Source: Gaiellasilicea sp963763755
Lineage (GTDB): Bacteria > Actinomycetota > Thermoleophilia > Gaiellales > Gaiellaceae
DNA length: 64,000 bases
Direction of reading: 5' to 3'
Assembly (NCBI GenBank): GCA_963763755.1
Contig: CAVXQE010000012.1
Location: 1-64,000 of the forward strand
Below the pieces are notes generated by a model that searched no databases, was not told where the DNA came from, and saw nothing but the letters and a program-made list of their open reading frames with translations. The translations under genes were made by a program, and so were the position numbers. Shown here piece after piece: positions 40,738-49,726 of this stretch. Within the stretch, counting starts at the first letter, position 1; every line of letters begins with the position of its first letter.

Positions 40738-41761
40738 TCAGGCTGCGCTGACACCGAGACCCGGCTCGTCGGAGGGGACCTGGACACCGTCGACGAACGC
40801 GACTCCGGGCCACGGATCGTCGGCGATCAGCAGGTTGCCGTCGAGGTCGACGTGATCGCAGAGCGGCGCGACGACGCAGCCGGCGGCGATTCCGAGCCCG
40901 GATTCGATCATGCAGCCGAGCATCACACCCAGCCCGAGCGCGCGGGCAGCGTGCGCCATCCGGACTGCCTCACGAATACCGCCGGACTTCGCGAGCTTGA
41001 TGTTGATGCCGTGCGCGATCTCCGCGCAGCCGGCGACGCTGTCCAGCCGGTGACAGTCCTCGTCGACGTAGATCGGGATCGGCGAGCGCTCCTTCAGCGT
41101 CGCGCCGCCCTCGTCACCGGCCTTGAGCGGCTGCTCGCAGTAGGCGACGCCGAGCTCGGCCAGCTGCGGGATCGCGTCGAGCGCCTCGTCGAGCGACCAC
41201 CACTCGTTCACGTCGACCTGAAGCGGCAGCTCGGTGACGCCGCGAACGGCACGAACGCGCTCGACGTCGAGACCGTCGCCGCCGCCGAGCTTCAGCTTCA
41301 GCCGCTCTGAAGCGCGACGCTGCCTTCTCGGCGCGGCGAGCCATGTCGTCGGGGTCGCCGAGCCAGACGGTCCACGAGGTCGGTGGCCCGGTGCGCGGGA
41401 GCCCGAGAAGCTTCCAGGTCGGGAGGCCGAGGAGCTTCCCCTGGAGATCGTGGAGCGCTCCGTCGAGAGCGGCGCGCGCGGCGTTCTCACCGGGCGGCAG
41501 CCGGGCCTCGATCTCCTCCAGCGCGAAGGGGTCGTCGCCGAGGAGCTGACCCGCGGCCTCGAGATAGGCGAGCGCCGACGACCCCGACTCGTCGTACCGC
41601 TCGATCGGCGCGCCCTCCCCGAAGCCTGCGAGCTCCCCGTGCCTCAGCTCCACCTGGACGACATCGTCCTCGTCGCTCGACTCGCGCGAGATGACGAACG
41701 TCTCCGCCAGCTTCAGCGTGACGATTCGGGCGGTCAGCTCCACTGGCGCAACACTAACCAT
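40738..41761 (-). CDS. Enolase-superfamily epimerase, DgcA-like (or L-Ala-D/L-Glu epimerase), frameshifted
   Basis: This mandelate-racemase/muconate-lactonising-type enzyme has the N-terminal capping domain (TARIVTLKLAETFVISRESS), a first acid/base Lys in LKLKLGG, and metal ligands in VDVNEWW, CEQPL and VDEDC. The second Lys is in INIKLAKSGGI, and GCMIESGLG is near the end. This set fits dipeptide epimerases (YkfB/YcjG) and DgcA equally. One indel near 41310 breaks the Lys motif. It is immediately upstream of the DUF1611 gene. The ATG at 41761 is used, and ATG 41773 is 4 codons upstream. Confidence 0.85.
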
Positions 41762-41806
41762 GCGTTCATGCAATGGTTCTTTGCATCAAGCGACAGAGGG
41801 GGACGA

Positions 41807-42749
41807 ATGAAGGGGTTGATCGTTCTCGCGACCGGGATCCTCGCGGCGCTGGCAGTCACAGCGGTACCCGCGACGGCAAGCCGCGAGGCTGCGTACACCG
41901 GCGTGTGCTCCGGCTGGGAGGCAGAAGGGGCCGGGGTCGTTCGACAGCCTCGGCTCGCTTACGACCCGGCCGAGCAGCGCACGCGCAGCGGGACCGGTGA
42001 CGAAGGAGCCGAGCCTCAATGCCACGTACCAGGCGATGCCCGAGAGCGCGAAGGGCAAGGGAGGCGCGAGGTTCCGCGCAACGGTTCCGGTCTGGATTCA
42101 CGTGATCAGCGACGGGGCGACCGGCAACGTCAGCCAGTCGATCATCGATGCACAGATGACGGTGCTCAACCTCGAGTTCGCCGGTTTCCGCGGCGGCGCG
42201 AAGTCGGGCTTCTCGTTCACGCTCGCGGGCGTCACGCGCACGAGCAACGCCGCCTGGTACAACGCGCGCGCCGGCGGCAACGACGAGCGCGACATGAAGA
42301 AGACGCTGCACCAGGGCGGCTTCGAGACGCTGAACGTGTACACGAACCTCGCCGGCGGCTACCTCGGCTACGCGTACCTTCCGGGCCTGCCCGACTCGCA
42401 TCTCTGGCAGGACGGGATCGTGCTCAACTGGGAGTCGATGCCCGGGGCCTCGCCGACGTTCGCAGGTCGGTACGACCTCGGCTTCACCCTCGTGCACGAA
42501 GCCGGACACTGGTTCAACCTGGAGCACACGTTCTTCGGCGGCTGCAATGCGAAGGGCGACTTCGTCGACGACACGCCGCCGATGCGCGAAGCGACCCGCG
42601 GCTGTCCCGAGGGCAAGGACACATGCGCCGAGCCGGGCCTCGATCCGATCCACAACTACATGGACTACTCGGACGACCCGTGCTACACGGAGTTCACGGC
42701 CGGTCAGGTCGCGCGCATGCAGGACGCCTGGCTCTTCTACAGGGCCTAA
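41807..42749 (+). CDS. Secreted M43-type zinc metalloprotease, frameshifted
   Basis: This is an exported metallopeptidase of the pappalysin/M43 group. The signal peptide (MKGLIVLATGILAALAVTAV then PATASREA) reads in one frame. After an indel between about 41935 and 41995 the mature enzyme reads in another. It has the metzincin-type zinc motif LVHEAGHWFNLEHTFFGGC, followed by VDDTPPM, a conserved cysteine pattern, and the Met-turn-like NYMDYSDDPCYTEFTAGQ. About 313 residues. A strong terminator follows the stop. The ATG at 41807 has a purine-rich AGAGGGGG upstream. Confidence 0.85.
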
Positions 42750-42755
42750 ACCCAG

Positions 42756-42781
42756 CGAGGGGCCGCTTCGGCGGCCCCTCG
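42756..42781. terminator. Intrinsic terminator
   Basis: An 11-bp stem (CGAGGGGCCGC and complement) with a TTCG tetraloop, followed on the plus strand by TTCTC, ends the protease transcript 7 nt after its stop. On the minus strand the same hairpin lies 7 nt beyond the tRNA-Arg 3' end and may terminate that transcript too. Confidence 0.8.
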
Positions 42782-42787
42782 TTCTCA

Positions 42788-42860
<73 letters not shown>

Positions 42861-42862
42861 CC

Positions 42863-43889
42863 CGGCGCGCCCAGTGTACCGCCGCTCTGCGCGCCGCAGG
42901 ACTCGGCGCACGACGAGCTCGACGGGAAGAACGAGCGCCGGCGGTGGGGCCTCCTCCGATTCGATCATCCCGACGAGCGCAGTCGCGGCGGCCGCTCCGA
43001 TCCCGAACTTGTCCTGCTTCACGGTCGTCAGCGGCGGGTCGGCGTGCTCGGCGAGCGGTGCGTCGTCGAAGCCGACGACTGCGACGTCGCCCGGAACCGA
43101 GAGACCGAGTTCCCGGGCGGCGCGAATCACGCCGAGCGCCATCATGTCGCTCGCCGCGAAGACCGCGGTTGGACGTTCGTCCGCGCCGAGCAGGACGAGG
43201 CCCTCCCGGTAGCCGCTCTCGGCGTAGAAGTCCCCTTCACGCACGTCGTCGGCACGTTCCGCGAGGCCGAGAGCTGCGAGTTCGTCGCGATAGCCCCGTA
43301 GGCGGTCGCCGGCCGGCGGGAGCCGTGGCGGGCCGCTGACCGTCGCGATCCGCCGGTGTCCGAGCCCATGCAGGTGACGAACTGCGAGCCTCGCGCCGGC
43401 GACGTTGTCGGAGGTGACGTAGCCCACCCGCTGCCCGGTGACGTCGAGGTCGACCGCGACGGCCGGGATCTGGCGCTCGAGCAACCGGGCGAGCTCCGGC
43501 TCACGCCGGTCGACACCCATCAGGATCAGGCCGTCGACACGGTGATGGAGGGCGCGCCGGAGGAACTCTTTCGGCCGATAGGCGGCGAAGACGAGCAGGT
43601 CGTAGCCGAGATCTCCCGCCTCGTGCTTCAGGCCGGCGAGGACGTCCTGGAAGAACGGATGTCCGATGTCGGGGTGGTCCGCACCGGTGTTCAGCACGAT
43701 CCCCAGAATCTGGGAGCGGCGGGTGACGAGGGTGCGCGCAGCGGCGCTGGGGACGTACTCGAGCGCGGCCGCCTGCGCGAGGACACGTTCGCGGGCCTCG
43801 TCGCTCACCTTCGCCGTGCCGTTGAGAACGCGCGAGACGGTCGCGATCGACACGCCACTTCGTCGCGCTACGTCGCGGATGTCCGCGAT
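42863..43889 (-). CDS. LacI-family transcriptional regulator
   Basis: This repressor has the helix-turn-helix ADIRDVARRSGVSIATVSRV then LNGTAKVSDEARERVL and a periplasmic-binding-protein-like sensor domain (ILGIVLNTGADHPDIGHPFF; TAVFAASDMMALGVIRAAR; VAVVGFDDAPLAEHADPPLT). It likely controls the GH6 cellulase gene 92 nt upstream on the same strand. Two oddities: the expected start codon is ATC (43889), seven bases after GGAGGAGG, with no ATG/GTG/TTG in frame nearby; and there is no stop before the tRNA-Arg, so the true C-terminus is uncertain and I end it at the tRNA. Both may be base-call errors. Confidence 0.85.
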
Positions 43890-43981
43890 CGGTCCACCTC
43901 CTCCGTGGACGCCCGATTGTAGACCTGGCCTCGGGCGACGCGGCTCGCGCCGCCCCGCCCGAGGAGTTCCTTGAACGTCGA

Positions 43982-45250
43982 TCAGCCCAGGAGCGGCGGG
44001 CTCGCGAGCTGTGCGAGCTGCAGCGCCTGTTGCGGGAACCAGGCTCCGGCCGGCGGGTCGACCATCCCCCACTCCGGATCCGTCGTGGAGCCTGCGATGC
44101 CACGGTTGCAGGAGCCGTCCGACTCACCGGGGACCTTCACCCAGAGGTAGGCATCGACTAGCTGCTGGCCGAGCGCCGGCGGTACACCCGTGTTGGCCGT
44201 CGGACGCGCGCCGACCCCGCGGCCCGGCGGGTTGCACCAGTCCTGGGCGTCCGGGTACGACACCGTCGGATGCCACGGCCCCTGCCCGTTGCGGCTCGTG
44301 TCGACGACGAAGTGCGTCAGCTCGACTCCGGCGATGTTCGGATCGACCTCCGCCGCGTACTTCTCGTCCGTCAGGTGCCACGTCGTGTAGTCGCTCGACG
44401 TCGCCGGGTAGTACTGGCTGCCGCACCAGTCGAAGTGCCCGGCCGCCCAGGGTGGCCCGCTCGTCGCGAAGGCGATGCACTTCGAGATCCACGTGCCGTA
44501 CTGAACGAGCTGCGGGGTCGGCTGGTAGTTCGAGGCATTGACGAAGAACCCCTGCGCGCGGAGCACGCCGCCCTTGACGAGGCGGTACCCGGCTTCGCCC
44601 GAGCCCAGCCAGTTGCTGTGGGTGCCGTCGAGGTAGACGCTCGTGCCGGGCTGCTGCTCGAGCCGGTCGACGGCCGCGTTCAGCTGCACGTACCGCGCGT
44701 CGGCAAGCGCGGAGGATCCGCCCGCAGGCTGGCACCACTCGTGCACACCCTGCAGATCGACGTTGTAGGGGATGATCCCGAGCCCGTCCGGCTCGAGGAT
44801 CACGACCGCCTTGCCGCTGCCGATTCCCTTCGCGAGGCCGTCGATCCAGGCGACGTACTCGGCGGTGTTCGTCGCGCCGCCGGCCGAGAACTGCCCACAG
44901 TCGCGGTACGGGACGTTGTAGGCGACGAGCACGGGAACGCGGCGCTGGAACGCGGCCGCCTGCATCGTCTTGCGCACCTGCTTCTCCACCTCGGCCGGCG
45001 TGCCGCCGGTGAACCAGACTGCATGGCCCTGCGCGATCATCGCCGCGAGCTGCAGCGCACCCTTCACGTTGCGGTGCACGAGCAGGTCGATTCCCTGCCG
45101 CACAGCGTCCGCGCTCGGCGCGGGCACGTAGAAGCGGGTCGCCGGATCGAGCGCTCGCGGCTCGGAGGCGCCCGACGCGGCGGGTGCCAGGACGACCACC
45201 GCGATTGCGACGACGGCGCAGCGGAGCGCCGTCCAAGTCATGTTCCTCAC
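43982..45250 (-). CDS. Secreted glycoside hydrolase family 6 cellulase
   Basis: This GH6 endoglucanase or cellobiohydrolase cleaves beta-1,4-glucan. It has a signal peptide (ALRCAVVAIAVVVLAPAASG), then a catalytic domain with the GH6 signatures VPVLVAYNVPYRDCGQFSAG and KAVVILEPDGLGIIPYN, containing the general-acid Asp. Further conserved parts are YLDGTHSNWLG, GFFVNASNYQ, and the C-terminal GQGPWHPTVSYPDAQDWCNP then YLWVKVPGESDGSC. The 422 residues form an intact single catalytic domain without a carbohydrate-binding module. The GTG at 45250 (or ATG 45241) follows GAGGGGGAAG. A perfect palindrome sits 27 nt upstream and a LacI gene follows, implying sugar-induced expression. Confidence 0.93.
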   Translation of the reverse strand: MRNMTWTALRCAVVAIAVVVLAPAASGASEPRALDPATRFYVPAPSADAVRQGIDLLVHRNVKGALQLAAMIAQGHAVWFTGGTPAEVEKQVRKTMQAAAFQRRVPVLVAYNVPYRDCGQFSAGGATNTAEYVAWIDGLAKGIGSGKAVVILEPDGLGIIPYNVDLQGVHEWCQPAGGSSALADARYVQLNAAVDRLEQQPGTSVYLDGTHSNWLGSGEAGYRLVKGGVLRAQGFFVNASNYQPTPQLVQYGTWISKCIAFATSGPPWAAGHFDWCGSQYYPATSSDYTTWHLTDEKYAAEVDPNIAGVELTHFVVDTSRNGQGPWHPTVSYPDAQDWCNPPGRGVGARPTANTGVPPALGQQLVDAYLWVKVPGESDGSCNRGIAGSTTDPEWGMVDPPAGAWFPQQALQLAQLASPPLLG

Positions 45251-45276
45251 GGTCTTCCCCCTCAGGTGGAGATGCC

Positions 45277-45292
45277 ATGTAAAGGTTTACAT
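45277..45292. promoter_or_regulatory. Operator-like 16-bp perfect palindrome upstream of GH6 cellulase
   Basis: ATGTAAAGGTTTACAT on the plus strand is a perfect inverted repeat, AT-rich in an otherwise GC-rich region. It lies 27-42 nt before the cellulase start. LacI-family operators are even palindromes of about this length and position, so it is the likely site for the LacI protein encoded just downstream. The CpG centre common in LacI operators is absent here (CC/GG centre). Confidence 0.6.
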
Positions 45293-45324
45293 CGGCGCGA
45301 GAGTCCCATATTCGCCGCCGGCGG

Positions 45325-46368
45325 TCAAGCCGGAAGGGCGATGCAGCCGGCAAGCGCCTCGAGGAGCCGCTCGACGTCTGCGGCCTCGTTGTACGGGGCG
45401 ATCGAGACACGGAGCAGGCTCTTCCCCTCCCACCCGCTGACGACGACCTCGATCCGGTGCTCGTCGAAGAGCCGCCGCTGGAGCGCAGCGGGATCGTCGG
45501 CGGCGACCTCGGAGGCCCACATCTGCGGGGCGGGCGTTGCGCCACAGGGCGGCAGGCGATCGTGGAACGACGCGGCAAGCCGCCGGCAGCGCTCCAGGTC
45601 GAGCTCGCGGTGGGCCTCGATCGCCGCCGGCACCGTCAGGAACGCCGCCGGATCGCGCGTTCCCTGCCAGCCGTGCCGCTCGGCAAAGCTCGCCTCGGCG
45701 CCGTAGCCCCACGAGATCACGAGCGGCTCGATCCACGGCTGGTGCTCCGGCCGCGCCCAGAGAAACCCGGCTCCCTTCGGCGCGCAGAGCCACTTGTGGC
45801 AGTTGCCGGCGTAGATGTCTGCCCCGAGCCGTTCCAGGTCGAGCGGCAGCTGTCCGGGTGCGTGCGCGCCGTCGACGATCGAGAGGACGCCGGCCTCACG
45901 CGCTGCGGCGCAGATCTCCTCGACCGGAAGCACCAGCGCCGTCGGTGAGGTGATGTGGCTGACCGAGACCGCCTTCGTCTTCGGGCCGATCGCGCCCGCG
46001 ACCTCGCCCGGCTCGACGTAGACGAGCGTCGCCCCCATGAACTCCCACGTCCGCGTCACCGCGCCGTACTCGTGGCGAGTCGTCAGCACCTCGTCCTCCG
46101 GGCCGAGCCGAAGCGAGCGGATGACCGCGTTGAGGCCGGCGGTCGCGTTGGGGACGAACACGAGATCCTCGGGCCGCGCGCCGACGAATCCGGCAAGCGC
46201 CGCGCGAGCCTCGGCCAGCAGATCGTCGAAGCGGCGACCGAGGAACTCGGAGGGGTTCCGCTCGAGCTCGCGCTGCAGCTCCTGGTAGCGGGCGAACACG
46301 GGCGCCGGGCAGGCTCCGTAGCTCCCGTGGTTCAGGTAGACGACCTCTGGATCGAGCAGATAGTCCAA
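45325..46368 (-). CDS. Class V aminotransferase (isopenicillin-N epimerase-like)
   Basis: This PLP-dependent fold-type I enzyme of the cysteine desulfurase/isopenicillin-N-epimerase group has the N-terminal substrate motif DPEVVYLNHGSYGACPAPVF, PLP-binding FVPNATAGLNAVIRSL, Asp/His in SIVDGAHAPGQLPLDL, and the Schiff-base Lys in YAGNCHKWLCAPKGAGFLWA. The C-terminal part is about 130 residues. The reaction cannot be specified. The start is unclear: no good ATG/GTG is in place, TTG at 46368 (LDYLLDPEVVY) is used, and an upstream ATG at 46572 would overlap the divergent MFS gene. Confidence 0.85.
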   Translation of the reverse strand: MDYLLDPEVVYLNHGSYGACPAPVFARYQELQRELERNPSEFLGRRFDDLLAEARAALAGFVGARPEDLVFVPNATAGLNAVIRSLRLGPEDEVLTTRHEYGAVTRTWEFMGATLVYVEPGEVAGAIGPKTKAVSVSHITSPTALVLPVEEICAAAREAGVLSIVDGAHAPGQLPLDLERLGADIYAGNCHKWLCAPKGAGFLWARPEHQPWIEPLVISWGYGAEASFAERHGWQGTRDPAAFLTVPAAIEAHRELDLERCRRLAASFHDRLPPCGATPAPQMWASEVAADDPAALQRRLFDEHRIEVVVSGWEGKSLLRVSIAPYNEAADVERLLEALAGCIALPA

Positions 46369-46521
46369 GCGACGCGAGCCTACGCCAGCCCTTCGCTCGC
46401 CAGGTAGTTCACGCAGGCGCGCGGGGCCGTGCCAGTGGATGAAGTGCCCGTGTGGGATCTCGCTCGGGAAGCGGCGATTCGACTGAATCGGCCGGCCCGA
46501 GTGCCGACTACCCTGCGCGGA

Positions 46522-47799
46522 ATGCTGAGCTACCTCCGGAGCCTCAACCCACAGCTCCCCCGATCCGTTCAAACCCTCCAGGTCGGCGGGCTACTGAACG
46601 CGATCGGAAACGGCCTGATCCTCCCGTTCACGCTCATCTACCTGCACAACGAGCGCGGGATCGGCCTCGGTACCGCCGGGCTCGTCCTGGGCACCAACGC
46701 GGCCGTGAGCCTCATCTCGGGCCCGATCGCCGGCGCCCTCGTCGATCGAGTCGGCGGCAAGCGGATGCTCGCGATCGCGCTCGTCTTCCTCTCGGTCGGG
46801 ATCGCCGGCTACTCGCTCGTCGAGACCGCGTGGCAGGGGTTCCTCGTCGCGGCGATCGTGGGAATCGGGAACGGCGCCTTCTGGCCGTCCCAGTCGTCGC
46901 TGCTCGCCGGGCTCGCCCCGCGCGAGAAGCGGCCGGCGGTGTTCGCGATGCAGCGCGTGACGATGAACCTCGGCATCGGCATCGGCGGCCTCGCCGGCGG
47001 CTTCATCGCGGCCGAGAGCTTCCAGGCTCTCTTCGTCCTCGACGCGCTCACCTTCGTCGGCTATGCGGCGGTGCTCTGGGCCTTCGTTCCCGAGCCGCGG
47101 GAGGCGGTCGAGCGGGCCGGACGCTCGGGCCGCTATCGCGACGTCTTCCGCCACCGCGTCTTCATGGGCCTGATGGCCGTGAACGCCACACTCATCGCCG
47201 CCGGGATCGCTCAGCTCGAGGTGCTGCCCGCGTACGCCAAGAACGAGGTCGGTATCGACGAGACCGGAATCGGCAAGCTCTTCTTCATCAACACGATCGC
47301 GGTCGTGCTCCTCCAGCTCCCGATCGCACGGCTGGCGCAAGGTCACCGGCGGATGACGTTCCTGGCGCTGGTCGGCGTCGGCTGCGCAGCGTCGTGGCTC
47401 CTCGTGCCGGTGAGCGGACTGTGGCTTTCGGGCGCCGCCGCATTCGCCATGCTCGCGTTCGCGGTCGCGCTCTTCGGCGTCGCCGAGTGCCTGCACGGCG
47501 CGGTCCAGCCCCCACTGGTCGCCGACCTCGCGGATCACAGGCTGATCGGGCGGTACATGGCGATCTCGGCGCTGTCCTGGCAGGTGGGGTTCACGGTCGG
47601 TCCGCCCGCGGGCGCTGCGCTTCTCGCCGTCTCGCCCACGGGTCTCTGGATCGCAGCCGCGGCCGTCTGCCTGCTGGCCGGCGGAGGGGCGCTCCTGCTC
47701 GAGCGCAGCCTGCCCGAGAACGTCCGCCGGACGCCTCGCATCGCGTCTCCGCTCCGTGCGCCCATCCCCGTCGTCGACGTTGCGGTGCCCAGCGACTAG
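46522..47799 (+). CDS. MFS transporter
   Basis: This intact 12-helix major facilitator protein has 425 residues. It has the inter-helix 2/3 motif ALVDRVGGKRMLAIALVFLS, GIGNGAFWPSQSSLLAGLAP, and the second-half repeat near IARLAQGHRRMTFLALVGVG. It is similar to multidrug efflux members with MDR-type topology, but the substrate is unknown. The ATG at 46522 (MLSYLRSLNPQLP) is chosen over 46429 because the first helix follows after about 25 residues and the upstream part overlaps the divergent aminotransferase region. Confidence 0.88.
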   Translation: MLSYLRSLNPQLPRSVQTLQVGGLLNAIGNGLILPFTLIYLHNERGIGLGTAGLVLGTNAAVSLISGPIAGALVDRVGGKRMLAIALVFLSVGIAGYSLVETAWQGFLVAAIVGIGNGAFWPSQSSLLAGLAPREKRPAVFAMQRVTMNLGIGIGGLAGGFIAAESFQALFVLDALTFVGYAAVLWAFVPEPREAVERAGRSGRYRDVFRHRVFMGLMAVNATLIAAGIAQLEVLPAYAKNEVGIDETGIGKLFFINTIAVVLLQLPIARLAQGHRRMTFLALVGVGCAASWLLVPVSGLWLSGAAAFAMLAFAVALFGVAECLHGAVQPPLVADLADHRLIGRYMAISALSWQVGFTVGPPAGAALLAVSPTGLWIAAAAVCLLAGGGALLLERSLPENVRRTPRIASPLRAPIPVVDVAVPSD

Positions 47800-47840
47800 A
47801 ATCGCCGCCATGCCCGTCCTCGAGGACCCGCTCAGTACCG

Positions 47841-48827
47841 ATGCCCAGCCTGCCTCGCATCCGGCGGACTCGGCACGGCTCCGGCACGGTCCCGGACGGC
47901 GCGCTCGCTGAACGCCACCCGCTCGAGCTCTCCACGGGCGGGTTGACGTGGGTTCATCTCGACCACCCCGATCCTGAGACGGCGAACGCGCTCGCGGAGC
48001 GCTTCGGCTGGCACGCGCTCGACGTCGAGGACGTGCTCTCGAAGCGGCAGCGGCCGAAGATCGACGAGTACCCGGACTATCTCTTCGGCGTCGTCCACTT
48101 CCCGGTCTACGACAAGGCGATCCAGCGCCTGAACGCGGCGGAGCTCGACTTCTTCCTCGGCGCCGACTACCTCGTCACGCTGCCCAACGTCGAGCTGCTG
48201 CCGGTCTCGCGCCTGTTCCGGCGCTGCGAAGAGGACGCCGAGCTGCGTGAGGGCCTCTTCGCCGAGGGCTCCGGCCGGCTGCTCTACGAGGTGCTCGACG
48301 ATCTCTTCGACTACTGCTTCCCGATCCTCGACAAGATCGGGCACAAGCTCGACTCGGTCGAGGACGACATGTTCGAGCGCCGCGCCGAGGACGTCGTCCG
48401 CGACCTCTCGAACGTCAAGCAGGAGATCATCTCCTACCGCAAGATCATCAAGCCGGAGCGCACCACGCTCCGCCTGCTCGAGCGGCGCGTCGAGCGGTTC
48501 CTGCCGCACGAGCTCGACCTCTACTTCGACGACATCGTCGACGCGGCCGAGCGGATCTGGGACCTGCTCGACAACTACAAGGAGGTCGTCGAGGGCCTCG
48601 AGTCGACGAACGAATCGGTGATCTCGCACCGCCAGAACGACGTGCTGCGCGTGCTGACGGTCTTCAGCGCGATCCTCCTGCCGCTGACGTTGCTCGCCAG
48701 CGTCTTCGGGATGAACGTCGACTTCCCCGGCTTCGGCTCTGCGGCCGCCTTCTGGATCATCGTCGCGGTGATGGTCGCGGTCGGCGGGAGCCTCCTCGGC
48801 TTCTTCCGCTGGAAGCGCTGGTTGTAG
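47841..48827 (+). CDS. corA: CorA-type magnesium/divalent cation channel
   Basis: This pentameric Mg/Co channel has 328 residues: a cytoplasmic alpha/beta N-domain (LSTGGLTWVHLDHPDPETAN), a long stalk helix (YRKIIKPERTTLRLLERRVE), and two C-terminal transmembrane helices. The selectivity motif GMN is in LLASVFGMNVDFPGFGS. It ends with the basic tail FFRWKRWL. The ATG at 47841 begins MPSLPRIRRTRHG, just 42 nt after the MFS stop. The last 20 bases of coding sequence before the final codons recur at 52430-52449 and look like an integration target. Confidence 0.95.
   Translation: MPSLPRIRRTRHGSGTVPDGALAERHPLELSTGGLTWVHLDHPDPETANALAERFGWHALDVEDVLSKRQRPKIDEYPDYLFGVVHFPVYDKAIQRLNAAELDFFLGADYLVTLPNVELLPVSRLFRRCEEDAELREGLFAEGSGRLLYEVLDDLFDYCFPILDKIGHKLDSVEDDMFERRAEDVVRDLSNVKQEIISYRKIIKPERTTLRLLERRVERFLPHELDLYFDDIVDAAERIWDLLDNYKEVVEGLESTNESVISHRQNDVLRVLTVFSAILLPLTLLASVFGMNVDFPGFGSAAAFWIIVAVMVAVGGSLLGFFRWKRWL
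48802..48821 (+). repeat. 20-bp direct repeat in the corA 3' end (attL-like)
   Basis: TCTTCCGCTGGAAGCGCTGG occurs here inside the last codons of corA and again, identically, at 52430-52449. It contains an inner palindrome (CTTCCGCTGGAAG). An integrase remnant begins 8 bp away. Together these suggest the left attachment site of an integrated element that preserved the corA C-terminus. Confidence 0.7.
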
Positions 48828-48828
48828 A

Positions 48829-48930
48829 GTCGAGCAGCTGTGCGAGCGCCTGCCAGCACTTCTGCACTGACCGCGGCGCAAGCTCGTCCGCGGCCAGCTC
48901 GGCTATCCACTCCTGCACATCGGAGGTTGA
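48829..48930 (-). pseudogene. Tyrosine-recombinase (integrase) remnant
   Basis: About 34 codons read TSDVQEWIAELAADELAPRS followed by VQKCWQALAQLLD, the typical core-binding (SAM-like) N-terminal domain pattern of phage-type tyrosine integrases. No catalytic domain follows, because the frame is cut by the corA 3' end, and the N-terminal part is cut by the NUDIX gene. It is therefore a gene fragment, lying directly next to the attL-like repeat where integrase genes normally sit. Confidence 0.65.
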
Positions 48931-48938
48931 GGGCGGCG

Positions 48939-49355
48939 CTACGCCGCCGCGGCGAAGGCGAGGAGTTCAGCGGCCGATTCGGTTAGGTCGCCCGGCGCCT
49001 GCTGGCCGGGCTGCCAGAGGCAGAACGCGTCGTGCTCGTGCGAGAGCGTCGTGCTTCCGCGGCCTCGACCCGGAATGCGTGCTCGTGAAGGGGCGTGCCG
49101 TTCGGGCTGCGCCGGTGTGCCGTCGAGATGAGCGTCGGCGGCCTGAGCGGTGTCAGCCCGGCCTCCTCGCGCAGCTCCCGCGTGAGCGCCCGCTCGAGCG
49201 ACTCGCCGGCCTCGACGGTGCCGCCCGGGAGCTCCCAGTGTCCGACAAACCAGGTCGTCGGGCGCGCGCCGGAGGAGCACGTAGCCGCCGGAGCCGTGAG
49301 TCGCGAGAGCGCGGACGACCGTTCGCGCCGGTGTGCTCTGTGGGACGGACGACAT
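48939..49355 (-). CDS. NUDIX hydrolase, frameshifted
   Basis: This nucleoside-diphosphate-linked pyrophosphohydrolase carries the complete Nudix box GTVEAGESLERALTRELREE then AGL, preceded by WFVGHWELPG. The N-terminal beta strands (ARTVVRALATHGSGGYVLLR) and the C-terminus (HEHDAFCLWQPGQQAPGDLT then ESAAELLAFAAAA) are in another frame. Two indels near 49255 and 49060 are therefore needed to give about 138 residues. The substrate is unknown. It is the first gene inside the proposed island. Confidence 0.8.
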   Translation of the reverse strand: MSSVPQSTPARTVVRALATHGSGGYVLLRRAPDDLVCRTLGAPGRHRRGRRVARAGAHAGAARGGRADTAQAADAHLDGTPAQPERHAPSRARIPGRGRGSTTLSHEHDAFCLWQPGQQAPGDLTESAAELLAFAAAA

Positions 49356-49618
49356 GCTGGAGAGACTGACGCAGTCAGCGGGTCGGCGACTAGCGAGCCA
49401 GCACGTGCTCTAGAGGTACGGACTGCCGTACGCTGCGCCGTCAAGTGATGCGAGCCGAAGCCGACAGGGAACGCGGCAACGGAAGCTCGCTCCTAAATGA
49501 GAGAGCCGATCAGGGTGAGAAGCCCTGCACTTTGATGCACTCGCGCTCACCGATCGCGCAACGCTCAAGTCGGACGAGCGCTGACCCAGCAGAGAAGCAC
49601 CGTCGGTGGCGGAGCCTC
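49356..49618. other. Region without a convincing gene
   Basis: The sequence has lower GC than the surroundings. It contains an open frame on the plus strand (49445-49762) without recognisable domains or a ribosome-binding site, which I do not accept as a gene. The segment is inside the proposed island. Confidence 0.4.
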
Positions 49619-49726
49619 CTAGGCGGTTCTGAGCTGGCGACGCTGGCGTCTGCGATACGCGGAGGTCAAGAGGCGCCACGCAATGCGGGCCAGCCACATC
49701 AGCAAAATCGTACGCAGTCGGAACAC
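49619..49726 (-). CDS. Possible 35-residue cationic amphipathic protein
   Basis: The GTG at 49726 has GGGAGGT seven bases upstream and opens a frame VFRLRTILLMWLARIAWRLL then TSAYRRRQRRQLRTA. It has a hydrophobic helix followed by a strongly basic tail with eight Arg in 15 residues. The good ribosome-binding site is the main support. The composition could suit a small membrane-active or toxin-like peptide, but nothing else shows function. Confidence 0.35.
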   Translation of the reverse strand: MFRLRTILLMWLARIAWRLLTSAYRRRQRRQLRTA

